Notes: a model not told the origin generated them from the sequence alone. Positions 44,330-53,026 are shown, counted from the first letter of the stretch. The stretch is DNA of 53,026 bases from an uncultured SAR86 cluster bacterium (GCA_902517565.1 CABYCU010000006.1:1-53026), one strand, 5' to 3'. Program-made: numbers and translations.

Positions 44330-45340
44330 ATGAAAATTTTAGGAATTGAAACATCATGTGATGAAACAGGAGTTGCTATCTTTGATACCGAAAGTAACTC
44401 AATTGTTTCCGAGCAGTTATATAGTCAAGCTTCGAAGCATGCAAAGTATGGAGGCGTAGTCCCTGAGCTGGCTTCAAGAGACCATTTAAAGAAATTAATA
44501 CCCTTAATCAATTTAACTATTAATGAGTCTGGATTCTCTTTACAAGAGTTAGATGGTATAGCGTATACAGCTGGACCTGGATTAAGAGGGCCGCTTTTGA
44601 TAGGTGCTTCTACGGCTAAAGCCATGGCTCTTAGCTTAAATAAACCATCTATTGGTGTACATCATATGGAAGCTCATTTATTAATAAACTTACTCGAAAA
44701 TCCAGCACCCTCTTTCCCTTTTTTAACCTTATTGATATCAGGGGGCCATTGTTTATTGATAAATGCTAAATCTTTAGGTGTCTATGAAATTATTGGGCAA
44801 ACTCTGGATGATGCAGTTGGTGAAGCCTTTGATAAAGTGGCGAAAATTCTGGACTTAGGATATCCAGGAGGTCCAAAAATAGAAGCGTTATCAAATCAAG
44901 GTAATTCTCTCGCATACGATTTTCCTAGACCTATGACAAATAAGGATAATTTTGATTTCAGTTTTAGCGGATTAAAAACTGCTGTTTATTATGAATATAA
45001 AAAGATAGACCAAATCTCAGAATCACAAAAAGCTGATATTGCGGCTTCTTTTCAAGAGGCGGTGGCAGATACTCTGTTATCTAAAACAAGAAAAGCTTTA
45101 GAAAATACAGGATTAACGGAATTAGTTATTGGAGGAGGTGTTGCTTCCAATAAATATATAAGAGATAGACTAGTAACTGGTTTAAGTAATAAAAATATTT
45201 TCTTCCCTACTATTGAGAGATGCACTGATAATGGAGCGATGATTGCATACGCAGGGAGTCACTACCTCAAAGAAGTGGAAGAAGATTTTAGTTTGAATAT
45301 AAGACCTAGATGGCCACTGTCGGAGTTTAATAATGGATAA
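44330..45340 (+). CDS. tsaD: tRNA threonylcarbamoyladenosine synthesis protein TsaD
   Basis: TsaD, with TsaB and TsaE, transfers threonylcarbamoyl to A37 of ANN-decoding tRNAs. The 336-residue ASKHA protein has ILGIETSCDETGVAI at the N terminus, the metal-binding HHMEAH (111-116), TLLISGGHCLL, GEAFDKVAKILDLGYPGGP and the C-terminal ERCTDNGAMIAYAG. It overlaps folB by 8 bp and heads the tsaD-folB-folK group. Confidence 0.96.
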   Translation: MKILGIETSCDETGVAIFDTESNSIVSEQLYSQASKHAKYGGVVPELASRDHLKKLIPLINLTINESGFSLQELDGIAYTAGPGLRGPLLIGASTAKAMALSLNKPSIGVHHMEAHLLINLLENPAPSFPFLTLLISGGHCLLINAKSLGVYEIIGQTLDDAVGEAFDKVAKILDLGYPGGPKIEALSNQGNSLAYDFPRPMTNKDNFDFSFSGLKTAVYYEYKKIDQISESQKADIAASFQEAVADTLLSKTRKALENTGLTELVIGGGVASNKYIRDRLVTGLSNKNIFFPTIERCTDNGAMIAYAGSHYLKEVEEDFSLNIRPRWPLSEFNNG

Positions 45341-45680
45341 AGTATTTATAAGAAATCTAGAGGTTGAAAGTATCATCGGAATATTTCAGTGGGAGAGAGA
45401 AGTTAGGCAACTAATATCAATTGATATAGAAATGGATTTCGATAACAAGAAAGCAGCTAAATCAGACTCTATTGAAGATGCACTCAACTATAAGTTAGTA
45501 GGCAAACGAGTAACTTCTTTTATTAAGAGTTCTAAGTTTAAATTAGTTGAAGCTTTGGCTGAGAAAATCTCTGAGATAATACTCAATGAATTCCCGGTAG
45601 AGAGAGTAAAAATTTCTCTAAGAAAACCAGGTGCTCTTCGTGGTTCACAGGCGGTCGGAATATCTATCGAAAGGCCCTGA
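45333..45680 (+). CDS. folB: Dihydroneopterin aldolase
   Basis: FolB cleaves 7,8-dihydroneopterin in folate synthesis. The 115-residue protein has IRNLEVESIIGIFQWEREVRQ with the conserved Glu, DALNYKLV, and VKISLRKPGALRGS with the catalytic Lys. The TGA stop overlaps the folK ATG by one base (TGATG at 45678-45682). It is coupled to tsaD upstream. Confidence 0.94.
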   Translation: MDKVFIRNLEVESIIGIFQWEREVRQLISIDIEMDFDNKKAAKSDSIEDALNYKLVGKRVTSFIKSSKFKLVEALAEKISEIILNEFPVERVKISLRKPGALRGSQAVGISIERP

Positions 45681-46132
45681 TGGAGAAAGTTTTTTTAAGT
45701 ATAGGAAGCAACTTAAGCCCTGAAGAAAATATGCAACTCGTTAAAGAACATCTAGATTCCTATTTCGATGTTACTTACTCGAAGATTCACAAGACTAAAG
45801 CTGCAGGATTTGACGGAGAGGATTTTTTAAACTGCGTTTGCTTTTTTTATACTGATTTAGAGCCTCTTGAGTTGAATGGCATGCTTAAAGATATCGAGAA
45901 GAAGATGGGAAGAAATACCTCTCAAAAAGGCATGTCTAATAGGTGCATTGATTTAGACCTAATAATTTATGGCAAAGAAAAAATTAAGACAGAAGCTTTA
46001 GATATCCCAAGCGAAGATATCACAAAATATTCATTTGTTCTGGAACCCCTTTATGAAATCGCCCCTGATGAAATCCATCCTTCATTGGGGCTGTCATATA
46101 AAGCAATAAGAAAAAATAGTAACTTACGTTAG
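45680..46132 (+). CDS. folK: HPPK, 6-hydroxymethyl-7,8-dihydropterin pyrophosphokinase
   Basis: FolK transfers pyrophosphate from ATP to the pterin. The 150-residue protein has the family blocks LSIGSNLSPEENM, GEDFLNCVCFFYTDLEPLEL, KMGRNTS, RCIDLDLIIYG with the Mg2+-binding aspartates, and YSFVLEPLYEIAPDEIHP. It ends the tsaD-folB-folK operon. The AT-rich palindrome 46132-46147 lies at its stop. Confidence 0.95.
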   Translation: MEKVFLSIGSNLSPEENMQLVKEHLDSYFDVTYSKIHKTKAAGFDGEDFLNCVCFFYTDLEPLELNGMLKDIEKKMGRNTSQKGMSNRCIDLDLIIYGKEKIKTEALDIPSEDITKYSFVLEPLYEIAPDEIHPSLGLSYKAIRKNSNLR

Positions 46133-46147
46133 GTAAATTTATTTACC
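46132..46147. terminator. Weak palindrome at the end of folK
   Basis: GGTAAATTTATTTACC (46132-46147) is a perfect 16-bp palindrome starting at the last base of folK. The stem is AT-rich and no U-tract follows, so termination here is only a suggestion. The rest of the 75-bp convergent spacer to 46207 shows nothing else. Confidence 0.3.
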
Positions 46148-46207
46148 AATCATTTCTTCAAGCTAAGCTTTATTGAGGTAGTCTTGCTCTAATGCAAATT
46201 AAATTAA

Positions 46208-46666
46208 CTAGATTTGCGAAAAGTGTGTGTGAGCTATTCCCCACTCACCTTTTTCTTTAACGAGGATCATGGTTGCATTGTTAAATGCAGGAGGTGAAAT
46301 TTCTCCCTCTCCAGCTATAAAATCAAACCGCCTTACAAAATGTGCAACTGCAACATTTCCATATATCCTCACTTCTGGAGATATGATGGTCTGCATTATC
46401 TTCCAATCTGGATCTCTGCTTAGAGTTGCTGATCTTCTTTCCTTTTGAATCATTAGGTTATCTCTTTGATCTGGCCATTTATCTGATCCTGAAATCATTA
46501 CTCTGTCTTCCCTTATAAGTTCTGCCTGTGCATCAAGATCTCCTTCCAAAGCAGCCCAGGTTTTTATAAATTCGACCACTGTATCCTCTTCAGCACTAAA
46601 AGCCTGATTAGATGCAGTAATAATCAAAATAGAAATTATAAGAATTTGTTTCATTTTGCCGATCAT
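46208..46666 (-). CDS. Secreted SnoaL/NTF2-like domain protein
   Basis: A 152-residue protein with a signal peptide (MKQILIISILIITASNQAFSA after four extra residues), so probably periplasmic. The mature part fits the cone-shaped NTF2/SnoaL fold: VVEFIKTWAALEGDLDAQAELI, a middle RIYGNVAVAHFVRRFDF, and a final TMILVKEKGEWGIAHTHFSQI. The ATG at 46664-46666 has AGGAGAG 6 bp upstream. It is last in a five-gene minus-strand cassette. It could be an isomerase or a binding protein; no catalytic residues can be assigned. Confidence 0.75.
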   Translation of the reverse strand: MIGKMKQILIISILIITASNQAFSAEEDTVVEFIKTWAALEGDLDAQAELIREDRVMISGSDKWPDQRDNLMIQKERRSATLSRDPDWKIMQTIISPEVRIYGNVAVAHFVRRFDFIAGEGEISPPAFNNATMILVKEKGEWGIAHTHFSQI

Positions 46667-46704
46667 TTTATCTCTCCTATAGATTGAATTGAGTAGAGTC
46701 TATC

Positions 46705-48285
46705 TTATATATTTTCTCCAAGGCTTCTAGCTCTTTCTGAAACTGATTCTTCGTCTGCCTTAAGATTTTTTGCGGCAAGAAAGAGCGTTATGCTTGGAAT
46801 AATTAGTATTAAAAGTATAAGAGCCATTGAGGTTTGCATCGCATCGCCAGGCGCATAGCCTTGATATTCAAATAAATCACTAATTCGCCCTAAAGTGTAA
46901 GGTCCAAGAGCAAGGCCTATCATACTGAGCGTTAAGATAAAGAAAGCTCCGGCCATCGCTCTCATTCTTGGTAGAACGAGGTTTGTAACAGTTGTAGCAG
47001 CACAACCAACATAAACCGAACTTCCGATATGATAAATAAAGTTGAACAGAAGTGACATATTTCTTGTTTCAGAGTAGATCATTCCAAAGCATCCAAAAAT
47101 AGTAATGACAACTCCCCCAAAAAAAATCACGTATAACCTACCGCCGACGTAATTGTCTCTAAGTTTATCTCCAAAATAACCTCCTCCAATAACACCAATG
47201 AATGATCCTATGGCAGTTATCAACCCAATCATAGTGCCAATCTCCATAGCACTCATGCCATGATAATTGATATAAAAGGAAGGCGTAAAAGCTGAATAAG
47301 CATAACCTACAAAAGGTATACAAGGAAAAGAGATAAAAGAATAAAGCAGTGCTTTACTTCGAAACATTAAAGTAAATGCAACTATATCCCTTTTTCTAAG
47401 ACTTTGAATCCAAGTACAAACGAGATAAGTGCCTATACCCCATGCTACCCATTGGAGGAAGTCTCCAGTAAGTTTATATAGTGAAAAGCACAATACAAAG
47501 ATAGTGGTAGCTATGACTAAGTTAATTCCTAGAGATTTCAAGGCATCTTTCTCCCCCAATAAAGATAAAGGTGTCAAACCTATGAATTCTTTAAACGTAT
47601 CTTTAAACGGTTCCTTACTTTGCTCCGTCACGATTCCTTCACTAAGACCTCTTACCGGTTCCTTGATGAATGAAAAAGTGATTATTGATAGAATAATTCC
47701 AGGAAGACCTACACCCATAAAGGCTGCTTGCCATCCTTTTAGTTGGAAGGGAGCTTGAGTATAGTCAGGGTATGCAGAATTCCATGTGTCTAAAATGGCA
47801 CCGCCTAAGAATAAACCAATTCCCGCTCCTATATAAAGCCCACTTGAGTATATAGATAGGACAGTGGCCCTGACTTTGGGTGAAAAGTAATCTGATAGAA
47901 GAGAATAAGCCGATGGAGTAGCACTAGACTCTCCTATTCCAACTCCAAATCTATAAATAGAAAGGCTTAAAAAAGATTTGGCTGTCCCGGAGAGAAAGGT
48001 CATTAGGCTCCAAAAGGCTAGACCAATACTTATTAAATTCTTCCTATTCCATGAGTCAGCGAGTTTGCCCATGGGTATTCCTACTACGGAGTAGAAAACT
48101 CCAAAGGCAGTTCCAAATAGAAATCCTATATCGCTATTAGATATTCCTAGATCAGCTTTTATATCCTCTGCAAGTATTGATAAAATTTGTCTATCTACGA
48201 AGTTAAAGATGTAAACCAATACAAGAAGACTTAACGCAACTTTTGCGTGATAGCCTCCGACCTCAGAACCCTTTTCTTCTGACAA
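46705..48285 (-). CDS. MFS transporter (spinster/GlpT-like) with extra internal helices
   Basis: A 526-residue major facilitator. The first half has FNFVDRQILSILAEDIKADLGIS and the loop 2-3 motif GIPMGKLADSWNRKN; the second half has GGYFGDKLRDNYVGGRLYV. Between the halves, after KEPVRG near 208, about 100 residues hold two additional hydrophobic segments, making it longer than the usual 400-450. The start is TTG at 48283-48285, with GGGGAGA upstream. It is the likely transporter for whatever the cassette metabolises. The substrate is unknown. Confidence 0.85.
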   Translation of the reverse strand: MSEEKGSEVGGYHAKVALSLLVLVYIFNFVDRQILSILAEDIKADLGISNSDIGFLFGTAFGVFYSVVGIPMGKLADSWNRKNLISIGLAFWSLMTFLSGTAKSFLSLSIYRFGVGIGESSATPSAYSLLSDYFSPKVRATVLSIYSSGLYIGAGIGLFLGGAILDTWNSAYPDYTQAPFQLKGWQAAFMGVGLPGIILSIITFSFIKEPVRGLSEGIVTEQSKEPFKDTFKEFIGLTPLSLLGEKDALKSLGINLVIATTIFVLCFSLYKLTGDFLQWVAWGIGTYLVCTWIQSLRKRDIVAFTLMFRSKALLYSFISFPCIPFVGYAYSAFTPSFYINYHGMSAMEIGTMIGLITAIGSFIGVIGGGYFGDKLRDNYVGGRLYVIFFGGVVITIFGCFGMIYSETRNMSLLFNFIYHIGSSVYVGCAATTVTNLVLPRMRAMAGAFFILTLSMIGLALGPYTLGRISDLFEYQGYAPGDAMQTSMALILLILIIPSITLFLAAKNLKADEESVSERARSLGENI

Positions 48286-48314
48286 AAAATTTCTCCCCTA
48301 ATAAAGTTATGTAT

Positions 48315-48734
48315 TTAAGCTTCTATTTTAGCTGTAGCATTTCCTGTTATTACCGCTACATTATCTTGATTTGTAGTTTCAATCATTAAATCAACCACTT
48401 TATCTCCGTCTTCTTCTCTAATCTCTATAATAGTTGCTTTTCCAGTGAGAGTATCTCCTGGCCAAACTTGATTTGTAAATCTAACGCCATATTTTTTTAA
48501 CGCACCATCACCAACATAGTTCGTTAGCATTGTCCCTGTTAACCCCATAGAAAGCATTCCGTGAGCAAACACACTTGGATAGCCAGCTATCTGAGTTGTA
48601 AATATTTCATCAGTATGAAGAGGATTGTAGTCTCCTGAAGCTCCAGCATATTGAACTATTTGAGTTCTTTTTAGATCTTCAACTAATGTAGCTGAATGAG
48701 TATCTCCAACTTTAATTTCATTTTCCTTAAGCAT
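48315..48734 (-). CDS. MaoC-family (R)-specific enoyl-CoA hydratase-like protein
   Basis: A 139-residue hotdog-fold protein with the hydratase-2 motif intact: D35 and H40 in GASGDYNPLHTDE, followed by FAHGMLSMGLTG. This suggests hydration of a 2-enoyl-CoA. It lies 9 bp after a second MaoC-type gene whose motif is degenerate. Such pairs commonly form a heterodimer equal to one double-hotdog hydratase. AGGAG precedes the ATG. Confidence 0.88.
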   Translation of the reverse strand: MLKENEIKVGDTHSATLVEDLKRTQIVQYAGASGDYNPLHTDEIFTTQIAGYPSVFAHGMLSMGLTGTMLTNYVGDGALKKYGVRFTNQVWPGDTLTGKATIIEIREEDGDKVVDLMIETTNQDNVAVITGNATAKIEA

Positions 48735-48743
48735 ATTTTTCTC

Positions 48744-49247
48744 CTAGCTATCTACAGCTCTTTCAGTTTGAACACCCACCCCGGTAGCTGTTATGACTAA
48801 ATCACCATCTTGGTTTCTATATTCTGTAACACTTTCACTAAATTTCAATTTTCCTGCTCTTTTACTCTCTTTTTCCCATGAATTACCTGGTTTTGAAGTT
48901 GCAGTCAAAACATCTCCAGCCTTCAATGGTTTGTGATATTCAAAATGCTGTTCAGCATGGAGACCCATGGCAGCGCCTCCGCCTCCGCCTCCTGATTCTT
49001 GCGAAGGTTTTGCACCGGTTGCTTCTTTTCCTGAACCAAACCAGCCTTCTCCACCTACTTTAGGTCTAAGAAAGTAATCTGGATCAAACTGAGCACTCGA
49101 CTGTGCGAAAGTGGGGGGCGCGATTATGCCTCCTGATCCAGTTCCTTTTGCATATTCTTCATCATGATATATTGGATTGTCATCTCCAACTGATCTAGCA
49201 AACATCATTATGTGACTTGCCTCGACCAAAAATTTATCTATTGACAT
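48744..49247 (-). CDS. MaoC N-terminal-type (FAS1-like) dehydratase subunit
   Basis: A 167-residue hotdog-fold protein of the MaoC_dehydrat_N type. SVGDDNPIYHDEEYA (19-33) resembles the family motif, and GIIAPPTFAQ follows. A glycine run, SQESGGGGGGAAMG (82-95), interrupts the core between the two halves and is unusual. It is adjacent to the catalytic-motif MaoC gene, so the two probably form a heteromeric hydratase. AGGAGA lies just before the ATG. Confidence 0.82.
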   Translation of the reverse strand: MSIDKFLVEASHIMMFARSVGDDNPIYHDEEYAKGTGSGGIIAPPTFAQSSAQFDPDYFLRPKVGGEGWFGSGKEATGAKPSQESGGGGGGAAMGLHAEQHFEYHKPLKAGDVLTATSKPGNSWEKESKRAGKLKFSESVTEYRNQDGDLVITATGVGVQTERAVDS

Positions 49248-49256
49248 AATTTTCTC

Positions 49257-50321
49257 CTATATAAAGTTCTTTTTAACTAAGTCCCAAGCCGTATCAGAAA
49301 GATTTCTAACACCACTTGCTCTTTCGGCGGCATTTTCATGTGCAGCCGTACCATCTCTAACTCGACCTAGAATCCCTTGAAGAATTCCAGCTAACTTAAA
49401 TAGATTATAAGCAGTATAAAGGTCCCATTCCTCAGTTAGATCTATGTTAATTTTGTCGGAATAAATCTTAACGTAATCTTCGATTACGGGAATACCTTGG
49501 GATTTACAGTATTCTTTGTCGGCTAACTTAGGATTCATGGTGTATTGCAGACAATGGTAGTTAAAATCTGCACACGGATCTCCAAGAGTAGACAATTCCC
49601 AATCTAAAATCGCAATTACTTTGGGATCATTCTTACCTATCATTACGTTAGTGAGACTGTAGTCTCCGTGGACAATTCCTGTTTTCTTTTCTGTAGGAAG
49701 GTTATTTGGTAGCCATTCAATTAAATTGTTCATTGAATCTATCGTTTCTGTCTCAGAATCTATGTACTGTTTTGACCACCTAGAAACTTGTCTTCCGACG
49801 TAATTTCCGGGTTTACCGAATTCAGATAGCCCCACAGCATCATGATCAACTGAATGCAACTTAGCCATAGAATCATTCATGGATTCATATACACTTTTTG
49901 CTTCTTCTGGATCATGACCTTCCATAGCAGGATCCCACAAGACTCTACCATCTTTAAATTCCATCAAATAGAAAGCAGTTCCTATGACATCATCATCTTC
50001 ACAAAGAGCATAGCTTTTAGGTACAGGAACGTCAGTTTTATTTAGGGCAGTAATGACAGCATATTCTCTATCTACTGCATGAGCAGATTTAAGTAATTTT
50101 CCAGGTGGTTTCCTTCTCAAAACATATGATTGATTGGGAGTTATTATTTTATAAGTTGGATTAGACTGGCCACCTTTAAATTCTTCAGCTTTTATATCTC
50201 CTTCAAAACCTTCAACATGCTCATTCATATAATCTTTAAGTTTGGCAGTATCAAATTGATGCCTCTCCAAGACTTCCATAGTTCCTGTATTTTCGTCAGG
50301 TTGATGCAGTTCGTTTGTCAT
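49257..50321 (-). CDS. APH-fold phosphotransferase family protein (ACAD10/11-N-like)
   Basis: A 354-residue kinase-fold protein. FKGGQSNPTYKI and YVLRRKP near 50-75 form the nucleotide loop, HGDYSLTNVMIG the catalytic loop, and AILDWELSTLGDPCADF the metal-binding motif. This subgroup usually accompanies acyl-CoA dehydrogenases and hydratases in lipid or sterol catabolism, where it may phosphorylate hydroxyacyl substrates. It is first in the cassette, 9 bp before the MaoC genes, without an evident Shine-Dalgarno. The substrate is unknown. Confidence 0.85.
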   Translation of the reverse strand: MTNELHQPDENTGTMEVLERHQFDTAKLKDYMNEHVEGFEGDIKAEEFKGGQSNPTYKIITPNQSYVLRRKPPGKLLKSAHAVDREYAVITALNKTDVPVPKSYALCEDDDVIGTAFYLMEFKDGRVLWDPAMEGHDPEEAKSVYESMNDSMAKLHSVDHDAVGLSEFGKPGNYVGRQVSRWSKQYIDSETETIDSMNNLIEWLPNNLPTEKKTGIVHGDYSLTNVMIGKNDPKVIAILDWELSTLGDPCADFNYHCLQYTMNPKLADKEYCKSQGIPVIEDYVKIYSDKINIDLTEEWDLYTAYNLFKLAGILQGILGRVRDGTAAHENAAERASGVRNLSDTAWDLVKKNFI

Positions 50322-50368
50322 AATTTAATAATAAGATAGATATAAAAATGATAAAAGAAAAATTTGGA

Positions 50369-51100
50369 CTAGATTACTGATCTACCACCATCAACTTTAA
50401 TTACCTGACCAGTTATATAGTTAGCACAAGACAGAAAAACTGCTAAAGAAGAAATATCTTCTGGCTTACCTATTCTTCCTAAGGCGACTTTGCTGAGCCT
50501 TTGTTTTTTTTGATCATCAGAAAGATCTTCATCCTCGGGCCACAATATTGCACCGGGTGATATCGCGTTAACTCTTATTTCTGGTGCTAGTTCTTTCGCT
50601 AGTGATTTAGTTATTCCTTCAAGAGCAGATTTTGCTCCGGAATAGAGGCTGAAGTTCTTAATGCCTGAAGGAGCGAGAGTATCTGATATATTTATCACAG
50701 AACCTTTGGCATTCTTTAAGAATGGAAGAAGAGCCTGAGTCAGGAACAGTGGTGCTGTTGCATTAGTGCTTAGAAGGTCAGACCACTCATCGTAAGTTGC
50801 TTCCTCTATAGGTGTAGGATAGAAGCTAGATGCATTATTTATTAAAACATCTAATCTATTAGTAATCTTAGAAATACTGTCTTGGAGTTTTTTTATTGAA
50901 TCTGCGCTGTTGAAATCTGCTTGCACAATGAAGCAAGAATCTTCTCTTATTTCATTGAGTTTACTCTGTATCTCTTCAGCTTCTGCAACAGACCTATTGT
51001 AATGAAAAATAACATCGAAACCTTCACGATGGAATGCCTCACATGTTACTTTGCCAATTCTTTTTGCTCCCCCGGTTAAAAAAATAAACTTATTTGTCAT
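50369..51100 (-). CDS. Pteridine reductase-type short-chain dehydrogenase
   Basis: A 243-residue SDR. The nucleotide motif is [11 protein letters not shown] (9-19), the TGxxxRxG variant of PTR1/FolM-type pteridine reductases. The catalytic Tyr and Lys are in [16 protein letters not shown], and [14 protein letters not shown] is typical of the bacterial pteridine reductase group. It would reduce dihydrobiopterin or dihydrofolate with NADPH, which fits the nearby folB-folK. Its ATG overlaps the cca stop (ATGA at 51097-51100). Confidence 0.85.
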   Translation of the reverse strand: MTNKFIFLTGGAKRIGKVTCEAFHREGFDVIFHYNRSVAEAEEIQSKLNEIREDSCFIVQADFNSADSIKKLQDSISKITNRLDVLINNASSFYPTPIEEATYDEWSDLLSTNATAPLFLTQALLPFLKNAKGSVINISDTLAPSGIKNFSLYSGAKSALEGITKSLAKELAPEIRVNAISPGAILWPEDEDLSDDQKKQRLSKVALGRIGKPEDISSLAVFLSCANYITGQVIKVDGGRSVI

Positions 51101-52164
51101 GAATCTAATAGATAGTTATTGAGAGCATGCAATCTATCTGTATATAATTTTTTTGCAATAGATTTTCCCTCTTTCAAAGTAGTATCCGCTTCAATATTAT
51201 TTATTAGCTGAAAAATAGACTCCCAATCAATGTGTTTTTTGGAATCTTCTTTTTTAAAATAAGACGCTGCATTAGCTGCTCTAAAAAATCTTTCTGGTTT
51301 TCGTATTAAGTCTGAATTTTGAATAATCTTGAGTATTGATTCAGCCGTTAACTCTTGTCTTTGAAAATCAAGGATAGAATCACAAATGATACTTATCTCT
51401 GAAATTTCATTTGGAACATTAAATGACTTATTAATATTATTTATGTCTTCATTTTTTGCAATCATAACTGCCCATAAGACAGCTATATCTTTTGATTCTT
51501 TGGAAGCAATTTTAATTTCCTCATCATTTAATAATTTTAAAGAAGCAATCTTCTTTAGGGCACCAACTTGTTCTAATACAGCAAAAAAAATCTCAGGATT
51601 TTTGGTCAAAAGAGCTTTTTGGGTTTCCATCCAAAATCTTTCTTTACTTAATGTTTCGATTTCGCCTGAAGAAGAGATTTCTTTCATTAAAGTGAGGGTG
51701 CTTGATGAAATTTCAAAATCTAAATGATGCAGCTTAGCTAAAAATCTAGCCACTCTTAGAACTCTTAAGGGGTCTTCCGAAAACGCTTCTGAAACATGCT
51801 TTAAGGTTCTATTTTTCAGATCTGATTTACCTTCATAAGGATCAATGAGATTTCCTTCCTCATCTTGAGCAATGGCATTAACAGTCAAATCTCTCCTGAG
51901 TAAGTCCTCTTCTAAAGTAACACTGGAGTCAAATATAAATTCGAAACCTTTATGGCCTTTTCCAGATTTCTTTTCTTTTCTTGCCAAAGCATATTCTTCT
52001 TTTGTTTCCGGATGCAAAAAGACTGGAAAATCCTTACCTATTTTTTTAAATCCGTCTTGAATAAGGTCTTCTTCCGTTGCATTTATAACAACCCAGTCTT
52101 TTTCAAATACTGATAGTCCGAGTAAAGAGTCTCTTATAGCGCCACCCACTAGATAAATTTTCAT
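51097..52164 (-). CDS. cca: CCA tRNA nucleotidyltransferase
   Basis: It adds or repairs the 3' CCA of tRNAs. The 355-residue protein has the class II nucleotidyltransferase head: [14 protein letters not shown] (4-17), the DWVV metal-binding strand, [14 protein letters not shown], and [15 protein letters not shown]. It is shorter than E. coli Cca (412) and shows no C-terminal HD phosphohydrolase motif. It lies 4 bp downstream of apaH and overlaps the pteridine reductase. Confidence 0.93.
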   Translation of the reverse strand: MKIYLVGGAIRDSLLGLSVFEKDWVVINATEEDLIQDGFKKIGKDFPVFLHPETKEEYALARKEKKSGKGHKGFEFIFDSSVTLEEDLLRRDLTVNAIAQDEEGNLIDPYEGKSDLKNRTLKHVSEAFSEDPLRVLRVARFLAKLHHLDFEISSSTLTLMKEISSSGEIETLSKERFWMETQKALLTKNPEIFFAVLEQVGALKKIASLKLLNDEEIKIASKESKDIAVLWAVMIAKNEDINNINKSFNVPNEISEISIICDSILDFQRQELTAESILKIIQNSDLIRKPERFFRAANAASYFKKEDSKKHIDWESIFQLINNIEADTTLKEGKSIAKKLYTDRLHALNNYLLDS

Positions 52165-52168
52165 AGAA

Positions 52169-53002
52169 TCAATTTAGCTTATCACAACTGAAGACCTCAT
52201 AATCTTCAAGTCTCATTGCAGTTAGTTTATTTCCCCAAACACAGCCTGTATCTAAGGCACTGATATTAGGAATACCAGTCTCTCCCTCTAGCGCGGCCCA
52301 ATGCCCAAACAGGATATGAGTGTTGCGGTTAACGATATTTGATTTAAATTTAAACCAAGGTTTAAGATCTTTATGAGCTTCATTGATTTTTCCTTTAAAT
52401 TCAAGATTCAAAGAACCATCTGAATGCACAAATCTCATCCTTGTTAAGTAATTTATATTCAACCTAAATCTATCTTCTTCTATCAAACAATCTTTGGGAT
52501 GATTAGGTTGATTTCCATACATATTCTTTAGAAAATTAATACTATCTTCACCTCTAAGATGTTGACTCAGTTCGTTAGAATTTTTAATAAGATCTTCTTT
52601 ACTCCAGTCAGGAGGGATACCAGCATGGGACATAATGAATTCTATCTTCCCTTTACTGGTTTCAACTTCTTTTAGGAAATGAAAGGGAAGGGTTCTGAGC
52701 CATTGCAGCAATTCAAAACAATCAGGACTATTTATGATATCTCCAATAGTGTCTGACTTATTTAAGTCTTTAATACCATCTGCTATCGCTAATAGATGCA
52801 GATCATGGTTTCCCAAGACTATGTAACAACTTTCTTGTATTGAATGAATAAATTGAAGACATGCAAGAGAATCATCACCTCTGTTTACCAGATCACCGCA
52901 TAACCATAATTTATCTTTATTCTGATCAAAAGATATTTCATCCAAGAGTGCTTTAAATTCGTTGAAACATCCTTGCAAATCTCCGATAACATAATTTGAC
53001 AT
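52169..53002 (-). CDS. apaH: Diadenosine tetraphosphatase ApaH
   Basis: ApaH splits Ap4A symmetrically to two ADP and also acts on NpnN caps of RNA. The 277-residue metallophosphatase begins [12 protein letters not shown]. The metal ligands are in [17 protein letters not shown] and [11 protein letters not shown], and HAGIPPDWS and FGHWAALEG complete the set. I use the ATG at 53000-53002; an adjacent TTG one codon earlier is less likely. Upstream sequence is cut by the window edge after 24 bases. Confidence 0.95.
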   Translation of the reverse strand: MSNYVIGDLQGCFNEFKALLDEISFDQNKDKLWLCGDLVNRGDDSLACLQFIHSIQESCYIVLGNHDLHLLAIADGIKDLNKSDTIGDIINSPDCFELLQWLRTLPFHFLKEVETSKGKIEFIMSHAGIPPDWSKEDLIKNSNELSQHLRGEDSINFLKNMYGNQPNHPKDCLIEEDRFRLNINYLTRMRFVHSDGSLNLEFKGKINEAHKDLKPWFKFKSNIVNRNTHILFGHWAALEGETGIPNISALDTGCVWGNKLTAMRLEDYEVFSCDKLN

Positions 53003-53026
53003 CAAATGAGAGTTTCCGAAATTTTT

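Noticed and set aside
47429-47758. 109-codon open frame on the plus strand
   Set aside because: Antisense to the MFS gene and without family features.

Overview
The window is dense, AT-rich bacterial chromosome (roughly one third G+C by eye) with core housekeeping genes of a gammaproteobacterium. Lineage markers are rppH, zapE, hspQ, mutY-yggX, cmoA-cmoB, gmk-rpoZ-spoT-ridA-recG, rpsU-tsaD-folB-folK, cca and apaH. The low G+C, overlapping genes, short spacers, K+-dependent-type membrane pyrophosphatase and several phytanoyl-CoA-dioxygenase-like and MaoC genes suggest a streamlined marine lineage, SAR86-like or a relative. That placement is inference. I see no insertion sequence, prophage, CRISPR array or rRNA. 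One tRNA (Phe, GAA) is present, and no gene-free stretch exceeds about 220 bp.

Layout. 1-5.8 kb: tail of an unknown gene, rppH, a HAD-IB phosphatase, and the glycine cleavage operon gcvT-gcvH-gcvP. 5.8-9 kb: type Ic aspartate aminotransferase, a ferredoxin-reductase-like flavoprotein with hspQ, and an ABM-domain protein. 9-16.6 kb: zapE, a GFA-family protein, membrane proteins (DUF1295, YczE-like, MAPEG), two PhyH-family dioxygenases flanking a MATE exporter, and proline iminopeptidase. 16.6-18.7 kb: two small membrane proteins, tRNA-Phe, yggX, mutY. 18.7-23.2 kb: hisB-hisH-hisA, a secreted PQQ-type beta-propeller protein, hisF. 23.2-28.3 kb: phosphoglycerate mutase, a rhodanese, ntrC-ntrB, a type II glutamine synthetase and a DUF1249 gene. 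28.3-31.2 kb: alkA-like glycosylase, FemAB-like protein, ubiA, and a rubredoxin that starts with TTG. 31.2-36.7 kb: dicarboxylate symporter, hppA, GNAT protein, cmoA-cmoB. 36.6-43.6 kb: recG, ridA, spoT, rpoZ, gmk, and divergent pyrE-ribE. 43.5-46.1 kb: yqeY, rpsU, tsaD-folB-folK. 46.2-50.3 kb: a catabolic-looking cassette (phosphotransferase, two MaoC proteins, MFS, SnoaL/NTF2-like). 50.4-53 kb: pteridine reductase, cca, apaH.

Most blocks follow the gene order I recall from Pseudomonas. The departures are the interesting part. A eukaryotic-type GSII sits where glnA (GSI) is expected beside ntrBC, and carries a clear NtrC-type operator. A cofactor-dependent phosphoglycerate mutase sits where the cofactor-independent enzyme usually lies. 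A quinoprotein-like gene interrupts the his operon. A lipid or aromatic acyl-CoA-type cassette sits between folK and cca-apaH. Six of eleven convergent gene pairs share the same TTAR tetranucleotide as both stop codons, an extreme form of packing.

I found no unmistakable novel defence or mobile system. The best leads are the GSII/NtrC module, the his-operon quinoprotein, the folK-cca cassette, the spoT leader hairpin, and an oriC-like spacer upstream of gcvT.
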